Shown: piece by piece, positions 35,625 through 44,398 of the stretch
Layout of the letters: each line of letters opens with the position of its first letter
Numbering within the stretch: position 1 is the stretch's first letter
Source of the DNA: Saprospiraceae bacterium
GTDB lineage: Bacteria > Bacteroidota > Bacteroidia > Chitinophagales > Saprospiraceae
Length of the DNA: 64,000 nt
Direction: 5' to 3'
Assembly: GCA_020627705.1 (NCBI GenBank)
Contig: JAHDGJ010000017.1
Coordinates: 1-64,000, forward strand
Notes under the pieces: generated by a model
What the model saw: the letters and a program-made list of their open reading frames with translations, nothing else
Database searches by the model: none
What the model was told of the DNA's origin: nothing
Position numbers and translations under genes: made by a program

Positions 35625-38600
35625 ATGAAAAAAATCTTTCTACTCCTTTTAGCATTTACTTGCTTCTTTACTATTGAGGCTTTAGCTCAAAAAAAGAAAA
35701 ACAAGAAAAAAGAACAAACCGAAAAATCAGCACTTGAAAAATTCAGTGTATCCGCCTTGAAATTTAGATCTATTGGACCAGCGAATACCTCTGGACGTAT
35801 TTCTGATTTCGCAGTAAATCCGACGAAGCCACACGAATACTATATCGCTACATCCTCAGGTGGAGTTTGGAAAACTTCCAATGCCGGAACGACCTATCAC
35901 CCCATTTTCGATGGACAAGGCTCCTACTCTATTGGGTGTGTCACGCTCGACCCCAACAATCCCAATACGGTTTGGGTAGGTACAGGGGAAAACAACAACC
36001 AGCGTTCGGTAGCTTACGGTGATGGCATTTATAAATCCAACGATGGAGGTAAATCTTGGAAACACATGGGTTTAAAAAACTCTGAACACATCTCCAATAT
36101 TATTGTACATCCTGACAATTCTGAGGTCGTCTGGGTAGCAGCAGTGGGTCCTTTATGGAGCTCGGGAGGAGATAGAGGCTTGTACAAAACGACCAACGGA
36201 GGAAAAGAATGGACTCAAGTCTTATCCATTGACAAACATACTGGTGTTACAGATCTTATTATCGATCCAACCAATCCGGATGTACTTTATGCTTCTGCTT
36301 TTCAAAGAGCAAGACACGTGTATACTTATTTGGGCGGTGGACCAGGATCTGCGATTTATAAATCTACAGACGGCGGTGATACCTGGCAAAAAGCTTCGAA
36401 GGGTTTACCTGGGGTTGATCTAGGGCGCATCGGATTAGGAATCTCAGCAGCAGATCCAGAAAAAATTTATGCCATCGTAGAGGCAGCAGAAGGAAAAAGT
36501 GGCTTTTACAGATCGACCAACAGAGGAGCAAGCTGGCACAAACGCGGCGGACATGTAACTAGTGGAAATTACTACCAAGAAATCATCGTGGATCCTACTA
36601 ATGCCGATATTATTTTTTCGATGGATACATGGATGAGCAAGAGTATTGACGGAGGAAAAACGTTCAAAAAAGTTGGAGAAGATACGAAGCATGTGGACAA
36701 TCATTGCATTTGGATTGATCCTCTAAACAACGCGCACTGGCTTGTAGGATGCGATGGAGGAATCTACGAAACCTGGGATGCGGCAAAGACGTGGCAATTC
36801 AAAGCAAATCTTCCAGTTACCCAATTTTACAAAGTAGCTGTAGACAACGATGCTCCTTTTTACAACATATATGGAGGAACCCAAGACAACTTTAGTATGG
36901 GTGGACCAGCTCGTACAAATACAGCCCACGGTATCGTAAATTCAGATTGGTACATCACGCATGGCGGAGATGGATTCGAATCACAGGTGGATCCTAAAAA
37001 TCCGGACATCGTCTATGCGCAATCACAATATGGCGTTTTAGTGCGATACGATAGAAAAAGTGGCGAAGAAGTAGGCATCCAGCCCAAAGAGCGCAAAGGC
37101 GAAAATGCATATCGCTGGAATTGGGATGCTCCCTTGCAAGTGAGTCATCACGTCGAGGGTCGATTATATTTCGCAGCCAATAAAATCTTTCGAAGCGATG
37201 ATTACGGAAACAGTTGGGAGGTTATCAGCGATGATTTAACAAGACAACTTAATAGAAACGAACTGAAGATCATGGATCGGGTTTGGAGCATCGATGCGGT
37301 CGCTAAAAACAGAAGTACCTCTCCTTATGGTACAATCGTGGCCTTTTCTGAATCACCGATAGACCAAAACTTATTGGTGGCAGGTACAGATGATGGACTG
37401 ATTCAAATCTCAAATGATGGTGGCAATAACTGGAACAATGTTCCGAGAATCGCAGGGGTCCCTGATCGTAGTTATGTAAATGCGGTGTACTGTTCTCAGC
37501 ATGATGAAAATGTGATCTATGCTGCCTTTAATCACCATAAGTATGGGGACTTTAAACCATATCTATTGAAGAGTACCAATAAGGGCGTAAGCTGGACGAT
37601 GATCTCAAACAATCTACCCGAAAGAGGTTCGGTGTATGCGATTGAAGAAGATCACATTTCTAAAGATTTATTATTCTGTGGGACAGAATTTGGTGTATTC
37701 TTTTCTCCAAATGGAGGAAAGGAATGGAAAGCCCTCAAAGCGGGCGTACCAACGATCGCAGTAAGAGACATAGCCATTCAAAGAAGAGAAAATGATTTGG
37801 TGCTGGGGACCTTTGGACGAGGATTTTATGTTATGGATGATTATTCTTCTCTAAGAGATATTGACTTCAATCAAGAAATGAAAGAAGCCAAAATATTTGC
37901 AGTGCGAGATGCTTTGCAATATGAAGAAAGTAAGCCGCTTGGGCTGGATGGGAAATCCTTTCAAGGAGATGCGTTTTATTCAGGGGAAAATTTGGGACCT
38001 GTAGCCCTCATTAATTACTATTATCCCAATGAAGAAAAGTCATTAAAAGATCAGCGCAAGAAAAAACAAAAAGAACACACCAAAAACAAGAGCAACGATA
38101 CATATCCGAGTTACGATGAATTGCTTGCTGAAGAAGCAGAAAGTGGTGCACAACTCATTTTTACAATCACGGATGCTGATGGAAATGTAGTGAGAAAACT
38201 AAAAAAGAAAGCAAGCAAAGGATTTCACCGAATGACTTGGGATTTAAGATATCCTTCTAAGAGTCCGATCAGTTTGTCTAAGCCGTCTTTCTATAATCCT
38301 TTTGCGGGGAAAAACAATGGCGCTTTGGTTCCTCCGGGCAGCTACTCGATAAACATGCACAGGCTGTACAATGGAACCATGGAATCCATGGGATCTCCTG
38401 CAAGCATCAAAGTCCTTCCTTTGGGTAACACCACGCTACCGGCCAGTGATAGAAATTCTAAATCAGCCTTCCAAAACGATGTTGCGGAGTTGTCCCGTAA
38501 AATTGAAGGTGCTGGACGGATGATGTCAGAATTAGGAAACAGAATGCGTCATATCAAAGTAGCTATAGAGCAATTGACTGCACCTTCAGAAGATTTGTTT

Positions 38601-38921
38601 GCAGAATATTATGCCTTAAATTCTAAGTCTCGTGCATTGCGCAAAGCACTTTACGGTGATGGTCTAAAGACAAGATTGGATATAGATCAAGTCCCTACTC
38701 CAGCGACACGAATTGGATGGATTGAATATGAGCAAAAGAATACTACCTCAGATCCTACCGGTACGCATCGGATGAGTTATCAAATCGCATTGGAAGAGTT
38801 TGAGCCGATCTTGGACGATTTGAAAAAATTGATCAAAGTAGATCTAGAAAATATTGAGAACAAATTGGAAGAAGCTGATGCGCCATATACGCCAGGCAGA
38901 GCGATAAAGATGATTGACTAG
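35625..38921 (+). CDS. Large secreted sortilin-like (VPS10/BNR) beta-propeller protein
   Basis: This 1098-residue protein starts with a signal peptide (1 to about 22, ending EALAQ) and a lysine-rich stretch (KKKNKKKKEQ). Two propellers of BNR/Asp-box repeats follow (about 50-700), with SNDGGKSWKHMGL, STDGGDTWQKAS, RSTNRGASWHK and SNDGGNNWNN. A C-terminal region (about 780-1098) contains a helical bundle after a beta-sandwich-like piece. Such proteins are usual in Bacteroidota, annotated as glycosyl-hydrolase-like or sortilin-like, with no proven catalysis. There is no T9SS sorting domain. A strong terminator follows the stop codon. Confidence 0.88.
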   Translation: MKKIFLLLLAFTCFFTIEALAQKKKNKKKEQTEKSALEKFSVSALKFRSIGPANTSGRISDFAVNPTKPHEYYIATSSGGVWKTSNAGTTYHPIFDGQGSYSIGCVTLDPNNPNTVWVGTGENNNQRSVAYGDGIYKSNDGGKSWKHMGLKNSEHISNIIVHPDNSEVVWVAAVGPLWSSGGDRGLYKTTNGGKEWTQVLSIDKHTGVTDLIIDPTNPDVLYASAFQRARHVYTYLGGGPGSAIYKSTDGGDTWQKASKGLPGVDLGRIGLGISAADPEKIYAIVEAAEGKSGFYRSTNRGASWHKRGGHVTSGNYYQEIIVDPTNADIIFSMDTWMSKSIDGGKTFKKVGEDTKHVDNHCIWIDPLNNAHWLVGCDGGIYETWDAAKTWQFKANLPVTQFYKVAVDNDAPFYNIYGGTQDNFSMGGPARTNTAHGIVNSDWYITHGGDGFESQVDPKNPDIVYAQSQYGVLVRYDRKSGEEVGIQPKERKGENAYRWNWDAPLQVSHHVEGRLYFAANKIFRSDDYGNSWEVISDDLTRQLNRNELKIMDRVWSIDAVAKNRSTSPYGTIVAFSESPIDQNLLVAGTDDGLIQISNDGGNNWNNVPRIAGVPDRSYVNAVYCSQHDENVIYAAFNHHKYGDFKPYLLKSTNKGVSWTMISNNLPERGSVYAIEEDHISKDLLFCGTEFGVFFSPNGGKEWKALKAGVPTIAVRDIAIQRRENDLVLGTFGRGFYVMDDYSSLRDIDFNQEMKEAKIFAVRDALQYEESKPLGLDGKSFQGDAFYSGENLGPVALINYYYPNEEKSLKDQRKKKQKEHTKNKSNDTYPSYDELLAEEAESGAQLIFTITDADGNVVRKLKKKASKGFHRMTWDLRYPSKSPISLSKPSFYNPFAGKNNGALVPPGSYSINMHRLYNGTMESMGSPASIKVLPLGNTTLPASDRNSKSAFQNDVAELSRKIEGAGRMMSELGNRMRHIKVAIEQLTAPSEDLFAEYYALNSKSRALRKALYGDGLKTRLDIDQVPTPATRIGWIEYEQKNTTSDPTGTHRMSYQIALEEFEPILDDLKKLIKVDLENIENKLEEADAPYTPGRAIKMID

Positions 38922-38941
38922 AGAAAATATTTCCAAAAACA

Positions 38942-38984
38942 AAGGGGGCAAACAACATGAGTTATTTGCCCCTTTCCTTTTTTT
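38942..38984 (+). terminator. Rho-independent terminator after the sortilin-like gene
   Basis: AAGGGGGCAAA pairs with TTTGCCCCTT around a 12-base loop and is followed by CCTTTTTTT. It lies about 20 bases past the stop codon. Confidence 0.9.
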
Positions 38985-39013
38985 GACATGCTCTTTACAA
39001 AGCCATAGTTACG

Positions 39014-39028
39014 CTAGCTTAAAGCTAG
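39014..39028. promoter_or_regulatory. Short dyad upstream of the HEXXH gene
   Basis: CTAGCTT-A-AAGCTAG is a perfect palindrome 14 bases before the ATG of the HEXXH protein. It could be an operator or a leader hairpin. No partner protein is evident. Confidence 0.4.
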
Positions 39029-39041
39029 ACGTTTGGTCTAT

Positions 39042-39884
39042 ATGACGAAGCAAATACTTTTTATTCTATTGCTTCCTTTGACGACATTGACACAAACTGA
39101 TTCCAGGCATCTTACTGTAGGACTTTATAATATCGGCCTTGGTACCTTAACAGGGGGCATCGGGAGCATGACCCATAAATCAGAAAATCAAAGCCATTGG
39201 CAAGCCTTTAAAAAGGGGGCGCTACACGGAGCTGCAGGTGCAACCGTAAGTTATGCGGGCAAACATATGGTGCGAAATAACTTTACAAATTATCGCCGTG
39301 ATAGACTCTGGTCTGCCAAACTCATGCATGCAATAGGAAGTTCTATGACCCATAATGCAAGTATAAATCAGGGTTTGTTTGATTCTTATTTCTTAACCAT
39401 TGGTATGAATCGGTTAGAATTTCAATTTAAGGACAGGGTGAAAATCAATTACAAAATAATGCCAGGAGCAAGCATGGGCTTTCTTGTACTTTGGCACCGC
39501 CATGGACCCCCTGATCTAAAATACAGCTTACAATTGCTTACCCCTGTGTTTACCTCAGACCGCAAATGGAATAATAAACCAGCATACGAATTACACAATT
39601 CGATTTTTGTGGTCGAGCGAAACAACCATACCAATTATATACACCACGAACTCATCCATACTTTTCAGCATATTGACTTCTTACCTTTAAACAACTACAC
39701 CCACCCTATCAAGAAGATGCAGAAGAGTAAATTACAGCGCTGGGCAAACCAATGGATTTATTTGGATTTAAATTCTATACTGCTCAATCAGGCATTTTAT
39801 AAAGCAGAAAATATCGGCAAACAAAGACACTCCGATAATTTTTTGGAGTATGAAGCAATTTATTTTTCAAACCGAATATTCTAA
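39042..39884 (+). CDS. Uncharacterised protein with HEXXH motif
   Basis: I do not recognise a family. The ATG gives 280 residues with a hydrophobic leader (ILFILLLPLTTLTQ). Glycine-rich patches (GLGTLTGGIGSMTH and HGAAGATVSYAGKHM) suggest membrane-associated or turn-rich segments. The motif HELIH at residues 202-206, within NYIHHELIHTFQHIDF, has the zinc-peptidase HEXXH form, with further histidines nearby. A catalytic role is plausible but unproven. The upstream TTG start is not favoured. It lies between the sortilin-like gene and an esterase. Confidence 0.75.
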   Translation: MTKQILFILLLPLTTLTQTDSRHLTVGLYNIGLGTLTGGIGSMTHKSENQSHWQAFKKGALHGAAGATVSYAGKHMVRNNFTNYRRDRLWSAKLMHAIGSSMTHNASINQGLFDSYFLTIGMNRLEFQFKDRVKINYKIMPGASMGFLVLWHRHGPPDLKYSLQLLTPVFTSDRKWNNKPAYELHNSIFVVERNNHTNYIHHELIHTFQHIDFLPLNNYTHPIKKMQKSKLQRWANQWIYLDLNSILLNQAFYKAENIGKQRHSDNFLEYEAIYFSNRIF

Positions 39885-39920
39885 CCCAAATATGTATATT
39901 CAGATATTCATTCTTGCATC

Positions 39921-40646
39921 ATGAGACTTTTTATTTCTGCCTTCTTCTTCTTTAGTGTGAGTGCGCTGTTTTCGCAAAATGAACAGCTACAAGAACATTT
40001 TCAAAAAACGGCCACGGTCAAAATTTCTATAGATTACCCGTACCTGCTTCATATTCCAAAATCAAAAAGCACAGCAATTGATGGCCAATTACCCCTACTT
40101 ATTTTTTTGCACGGCTCCGGTGAAAGAGGGCATGATTTTGAGCTCCTAAAAAAACATGGTCCACCCAAAATAATCGAATCAGGTGCAGACTTCCCATTCA
40201 TCACGCTCACTCCTCAATGCCCACTAAATCAACGGTGGGATGCCCTAGCTTTAAACGAATTAATTGACGAAATCATAAAGAAGCACCCTGTCGATACTTC
40301 CCGTATTTATCTGACCGGATTGAGTATGGGAGGGTATGGCACGTGGGATTTAGCCATAAAATTTCCAACCAAATTTGCTGCAATTGCACCAATATGTGGA
40401 GGAAGCGACACCAACGCTTGGGATGCTCCAAACCACATTTTGACACTCCCCATTTGGGCTTTTCATGGTGCCATGGATCAAGTGGTTCCACTTGAACGGA
40501 CAGTTAATATTATCAAAAACCTCAAAGCTGCGGGGGCAAATCCCAAACTCACCATTTATCCAATGGCCGGACATGATAGTTGGACGGAGACCTACGATAA
40601 TCCTGAATTATACACTTGGCTACTTACACATCGCACCAAGAATTAG
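39921..40646 (+). CDS. Alpha/beta hydrolase, dienelactone hydrolase/esterase-like, secreted
   Basis: The leader (MRLFISAFFFFSVSALFSQ) is a Sec signal peptide. The fold shows LLIFLHGSGERGHDF (oxyanion), the nucleophile elbow LTGLSMGGYGTW, an acid near HGAMDQVVP, and the final histidine in MAGHDSW. The 241-residue form resembles PHB-depolymerase-like esterases/carboxylesterases of Bacteroidota. The substrate is not readable. Its end lies 7 bases from the convergent PLP enzyme. Confidence 0.85.
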   Translation: MRLFISAFFFFSVSALFSQNEQLQEHFQKTATVKISIDYPYLLHIPKSKSTAIDGQLPLLIFLHGSGERGHDFELLKKHGPPKIIESGADFPFITLTPQCPLNQRWDALALNELIDEIIKKHPVDTSRIYLTGLSMGGYGTWDLAIKFPTKFAAIAPICGGSDTNAWDAPNHILTLPIWAFHGAMDQVVPLERTVNIIKNLKAAGANPKLTIYPMAGHDSWTETYDNPELYTWLLTHRTKN

Positions 40647-40653
40647 GAGCTAT

Positions 40654-41565
40654 TTATAATTTTCCAAATTTGGAGGACTGCAAATAATTAAACCCTTTCA
40701 GCCCAATTAATCCTCCAGAATGCACAGCCATAATCTTTGCCTCTTGATGGAAATATCCTTTGTCTAACAGATCCATAATGCCATAAACCATCTTTCCTGT
40801 ATAGATGGTTTCCAATGGAATCGAATGCTCCATTTTAAAGGCTCGAATAAAATCGACCAAACTATGATTGATTTTTGCAAACCCTCCAAAATGATAATCT
40901 GAAATTATTTCGTAAGATTTTTCATTTGTCCATGTAGAGAGTTGTGCTTCCATAAAGTTTCCTTTCAAGGCTGAGAACACTAAAATTTTGGTCTTCTCAT
41001 CTTTGTAGGCCTCTATAAGGCCTGCAGCACTTGTTGCCGTGCCTGCTGCAATGCAGAGAAAATCTACTGGAGTAGATTGTTCTATCATCAATTTGCCCCA
41101 CTCCACGCATCCTTTAAATCCCAAGGCGTTGGATCCTCCTTCAGGAATTATTAGGGCACGTTGATACTGTTTGAGATATTCATTCACCTCCTTCGCTTCT
41201 TCTTTGAGCCTATAATTGGTGCGGTCTAAAAACTTCAAATCACAGCCCCAGGCCTTTGCTTGACGAAGCATAGGATTGTTTTGATCATATCCATCTCCTC
41301 TTATAAAACAGCTCAAAGGTATATTTAAGGCATGGCATGCCGCAGACAAGGCATACACGTGATTTGAAAAAGCTCCACCAAAACTGATGATACGCTCATA
41401 GTTGCCAAGAGCGAATTCTTCTAAATTGTATTTTAATTTCCACCATTTGTTGCCTTGGATATGCGGGTGATTTTGATCTTCCCTCCATATCTTCAAGCTA
41501 ATCTTCGGGTAGGTAGTTGAAACCTGTTGTGTACTAACTTTTGATCTTTCCAACTTTGGAGACAT
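40654..41565 (-). CDS. PLP-dependent ACC deaminase / D-cysteine desulfhydrase family enzyme
   Basis: The 303-residue protein has the fold-type II PLP arrangement: the Schiff-base lysine region QGNKWWKLKYN (about 39-49), FGGAFSNHVYALSA (phosphate cup), and a glycine-rich IPEGGSNALG loop. The family splits D-cysteine or aminocyclopropane-carboxylate into a keto acid and ammonia. Which substrate applies is uncertain. The start overlaps the end of the histidine-kinase gene by 32 bases, so it may be translated from the same message. Confidence 0.87.
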   Translation of the reverse strand: MSPKLERSKVSTQQVSTTYPKISLKIWREDQNHPHIQGNKWWKLKYNLEEFALGNYERIISFGGAFSNHVYALSAACHALNIPLSCFIRGDGYDQNNPMLRQAKAWGCDLKFLDRTNYRLKEEAKEVNEYLKQYQRALIIPEGGSNALGFKGCVEWGKLMIEQSTPVDFLCIAAGTATSAAGLIEAYKDEKTKILVFSALKGNFMEAQLSTWTNEKSYEIISDYHFGGFAKINHSLVDFIRAFKMEHSIPLETIYTGKMVYGIMDLLDKGYFHQEAKIMAVHSGGLIGLKGFNYLQSSKFGKL

Positions 41566-43330
41566 CGTATGGAATATGAATTAAAAAGGAAGAGCCCTCT
41601 CCTGGAATAGAATCAATGGTTATAGAACCATGCAAATAATTGGCTCGGCCCTTTAGATTTTCCATCCCCATGCCTTCCTTGCGTGAAGCCTTTGGATCGA
41701 ATCCAATCCCATCATCTTCAAAATGCACGACCAATTCTCCTTCGTCTTGTTTTAGCTGGATCATTATCTCCGATGCTTGCGCATGTTTTATAGAATTGTG
41801 AAGCAATTCTTGCACCATCCGATAAATGTATAAGGAAGTCATTTGATCTAATTGTGTAGGGAAATCATAATGTTGCAAATCAATTTCTGGATACCCGGAT
41901 CCATCAAATCGATTAATTAAATCCTTGATCGCAGGAATCAAGCCTAAGTTTTTCAAAGAACTGGGTTGGAGATTTTGAGAGATGGTGCGTACTTCATCTA
42001 CCGCTGCATCTATCATGGCATGAGCACGTTGGTACTCGTTAATATTTTTAACCTCACTTACCTTATTTTGGAGCGCATCAAAATGAAGTTTTATCGTAGA
42101 AAGCACCCCGCCCAAACTGTCATGTAAATCCTTTGCTATACGCTCTCGTTCTGTTTCTTGCCCTTCCAACATAGACTGCATGCTGTTTATCTTTATATCG
42201 TCCTCAAGCTTACTGATGCGTTGCTTACTTATCTCATCTCGCTGCTGATTGATTAATCGATTGGCTTTGATCCTTTGATTGTAAATACGAATGGTGTAAT
42301 AAAGAAAAAGAGCCAATCCTGCTAGGCCAATGCCAAGGACCCAAAGTGCACGCTGTTGCTGTGTGTTTCTTTCTTTACTGTATTCCAGCTCCAACTCACT
42401 GAGTCTAAGCTCTTTGTTTTTTTCTCTTACACTAAACTTATACGTCAGGTTGTTGATCGAATTGTTTCGTTCTCGATTTAGAATACTGTCATTTAGAGCC
42501 GAATACTTATTAGCATTGTCATAAGCTTCTTCAAACATTTCAAACTCTTCATAACACTCACTCAGCGCAGCGTACAAGCTTAATCGATTTTCATCAAAAG
42601 ATTTGTTGCCGCAAAAAGACTTGGCCTCAAGCAGGGCTTCCAGTTGATCACTAGGGCGTTTAAGTTTTTGATAAACCTTTCCCTTTTCTAAATATGCTTT
42701 GCAACATATTTCGTTGTCATTGCTGTCAATAGCCAATTGCAACACTCGGTTCGCCATAATGAGTGATGAATCCCATTCGTTGATTTGAACATAGCTTTTC
42801 ATTCGTTTTAAATACAATTCGCGCTGCATTTTGGGATGCAAGCGCAACTCTTTCATATTTAAAGCCAGTTGCTGAAACTTTAATTCCGTTTCGGTATCTC
42901 CAATTCCGCTGTGGGCTAAAGCCAAATCGATATACAAACGCAACATTCGGTTTTTATCCTCTATGGCTTGCGCATCTTTCAACAAGTTGTCTAAAGACGT
43001 GATGGCTTCTGCATTTAAGCCAGACTCATAGGACCTCAGAGCAATGATTCGTTCAATTTCGAACAATTGATTTTGATCGTCCACCAACTTGTAATAATCT
43101 CTGCTTCGGGTGAAATATTCAAAAGCGAGTTTTTGATTGTTAAACTTATCCTTCTCGTATTGTCCCAGTTTGAAATAGACATCTGCGAGCAATCTATGAT
43201 CCTTTTGAGCCCTTGCTTTGCCTAACAATTCTTCAAGTTGGTCGTAGCTAAAATCCATATTAAGGTCCAATTGAGCAGTGGACCCAAATCCGAGAAAGGC
43301 AAAAAATATTGTTGTTATGAAGGATTTCAC
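41534..43330 (-). CDS. TPR-containing histidine kinase (HisKA_3 / NarX type)
   Basis: From a GTG the protein has about 598 residues: signal sequence (VKSFITTIFFAFLGFGSTAQ), TPR helices (about 30-330), one transmembrane helix (ALWVLGIGLAGLALFLYYTI), a coiled coil, the HisKA_3 phosphoacceptor motif ERIAKDLHDSLGGVLS, and an HATPase domain with NSIKHAQ, DDGIGFDP and GMGMENLKGRA. I prefer this GTG to an in-frame ATG 81 bases upstream, because a terminator-like hairpin and an exact -7 element lie between them. The partner is the divergent NarL-type regulator. Confidence 0.88.
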   Translation of the reverse strand: MKSFITTIFFAFLGFGSTAQLDLNMDFSYDQLEELLGKARAQKDHRLLADVYFKLGQYEKDKFNNQKLAFEYFTRSRDYYKLVDDQNQLFEIERIIALRSYESGLNAEAITSLDNLLKDAQAIEDKNRMLRLYIDLALAHSGIGDTETELKFQQLALNMKELRLHPKMQRELYLKRMKSYVQINEWDSSLIMANRVLQLAIDSNDNEICCKAYLEKGKVYQKLKRPSDQLEALLEAKSFCGNKSFDENRLSLYAALSECYEEFEMFEEAYDNANKYSALNDSILNRERNNSINNLTYKFSVREKNKELRLSELELEYSKERNTQQQRALWVLGIGLAGLALFLYYTIRIYNQRIKANRLINQQRDEISKQRISKLEDDIKINSMQSMLEGQETERERIAKDLHDSLGGVLSTIKLHFDALQNKVSEVKNINEYQRAHAMIDAAVDEVRTISQNLQPSSLKNLGLIPAIKDLINRFDGSGYPEIDLQHYDFPTQLDQMTSLYIYRMVQELLHNSIKHAQASEIMIQLKQDEGELVVHFEDDGIGFDPKASRKEGMGMENLKGRANYLHGSITIDSIPGEGSSFLIHIPYDVSKVGKIKS

Positions 43331-43335
43331 GAGAT

Positions 43336-43343
43336 CAAAATTA
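43336..43343 (-). promoter_or_regulatory. -7 element at the kinase GTG
   Basis: TAATTTTG on the minus strand is an exact TAnnTTTG match ending 5 bases before the GTG, with no clear -33 element. If real, the transcript is leaderless. It could also be chance in AT-rich DNA. Confidence 0.35.
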
Positions 43344-43344
43344 G

Positions 43345-43391
43345 AGATAAAATAAAAAAGAGTATTTCCATCTTTATGGAGATACTCTTTT
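43345..43391 (-). terminator. Hairpin B: terminator or attenuator before the kinase gene
   Basis: AAAAGAGTATTTCCA (43356-43370) pairs with TGGAGATACTCTTTT (43377-43391) over 15 bp with one T-G pair and a 6-base loop. On the minus strand it is followed by TTATTTTATC. It lies between the ATG and GTG candidate starts of the kinase. Confidence 0.65.
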
Positions 43392-43440
43392 AATGCAATA
43401 GTCAATCCCAATGAGTATTAAACTTTTAAAATGTAGTCGT

Positions 43441-43482
43441 AAAAAATTGAATGATGGACAAACTTTGTTCTCCATCACTCAA
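43441..43482 (-). terminator. Hairpin A: terminator upstream of the kinase
   Basis: TTGAATGATGGA (43447-43458) and TCCATCACTCAA (43471-43482) form a 12-bp stem with one mismatch. On the minus strand it is followed by six T residues (43446-43441), the pattern of an intrinsic terminator. Confidence 0.65.
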
Positions 43483-43668
43483 TTAAACTTTCCCTATACA
43501 TGAGGTGATAAGGAAAAGAAAACAACTATTGAATATTTTTTGGTTTTTTGGTGTCCAATATCCAAGTTGCATAATAACCCGAACTTACATTTTCAATTTC
43601 TTTCTAGCTATTCTTCAATAACTGATACTTCAAATATCAATGCAAAAAGCAGTTATTTTATCATGTTA
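43441..43668 (-). ncRNA. Candidate small RNA or attenuated leader of the kinase gene
   Basis: A -7 element (TACATTTG, minus strand) would start a transcript near 43668, and hairpin A with its U-tract would end it near 43441, giving about 230 bases without an acceptable reading frame. It may be a free RNA or the 5' leader of the kinase message with two read-through terminators. The call rests on promoter and terminator patterns only. Confidence 0.3.
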
Positions 43669-43674
43669 AACACC

Positions 43675-43682
43675 CAAATGTA
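43675..43682 (-). promoter_or_regulatory. -7 element for the candidate RNA on the minus strand
   Basis: CAAATGTA on the plus strand reads TACATTTG on the minus strand, an exact TAnnTTTG match. No clear TTG is seen at -33. Confidence 0.35.
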
Positions 43683-43714
43683 TAATTGGGGGTTTTCCCC
43701 TATGGACTAAGGGT

Positions 43715-43731
43715 TATAGACTATACCTTTG
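43715..43731 (+). promoter_or_regulatory. Promoter element of the response-regulator gene, with overlapping dyad
   Basis: TACCTTTG (43724-43731) is an exact -7 match 19 bases ahead of the ATG. The dyad TATAG-A-CTATA (43715-43725) overlaps its first two bases, so a bound protein there could block or help RNA polymerase. No clear TTG at -33 is seen. Confidence 0.45.
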
Positions 43732-43750
43732 TCACATAGAAACACCACCT

Positions 43751-44398
43751 ATGATAAAGATCTTAATAGCTGATGATCATACCATGTTTGTGGATGGCAT
43801 AGAGTCCATTCTCAAAACCGAATCTGATATTAATGTAATAGGTCAGTGTTATGACGGACTCTCTATTATCCCATTTATAGAAAAAGAAACACCAGATATC
43901 TTATTACTGGATGTAAATCTTCCAGGCAAAAATGGCATCGAGGTGTGCAAAGAATTGCATGCCAAATATCCCATGGTTAAAGTACTGGCGATCTCTATGT
44001 TTAATGAAGAAAGCTATGTTACCGAAATCCTAAACAATGGAGCCAAGGGATATATTTTAAAAAATACAGGAAGAGAAGAATTGCTTTTAGCCATTCATAC
44101 AGTCCAAGAAGGCAAAACGTTTTTCAGCAAAGAAGTGACGAACACCATCATGAAAGGCTTAATGAATAGCCGGAAAAACGGAGGTAAAAAAACAGCATTT
44201 TTCCCGAAAATTTCGAGAAGAGAAAAAGAAGTACTCAAACTCATTGTAGAAGAACATACCACGCAAGAGATCGCGGACAAGTTATTTATCAGTTTGAAAA
44301 CAGTAGAATCTCATCGCTCAAGCCTGCTTTCTAAACTTAATGCTCGAAATACTGCGGGACTGGTACGAATTACGCTCGAAAACAAGCTTCTAGACTAG
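43751..44398 (+). CDS. NarL/FixJ family response regulator
   Basis: This 215-residue regulator has a receiver domain (1-120: phosphoacceptor Asp54 in LLLDVNLPG, Lys104 in YILKNT) and a C-terminal LuxR-type helix-turn-helix (ISRREKEVLKLIVEEHTTQEI, then ADKLFISLKTVESHRSSLL). It pairs naturally with the divergent HisKA_3 kinase. The stop codon overlaps the convergent glycosyltransferase gene by 4 bases. Confidence 0.95.
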   Translation: MIKILIADDHTMFVDGIESILKTESDINVIGQCYDGLSIIPFIEKETPDILLLDVNLPGKNGIEVCKELHAKYPMVKVLAISMFNEESYVTEILNNGAKGYILKNTGREELLLAIHTVQEGKTFFSKEVTNTIMKGLMNSRKNGGKKTAFFPKISRREKEVLKLIVEEHTTQEIADKLFISLKTVESHRSSLLSKLNARNTAGLVRITLENKLLD

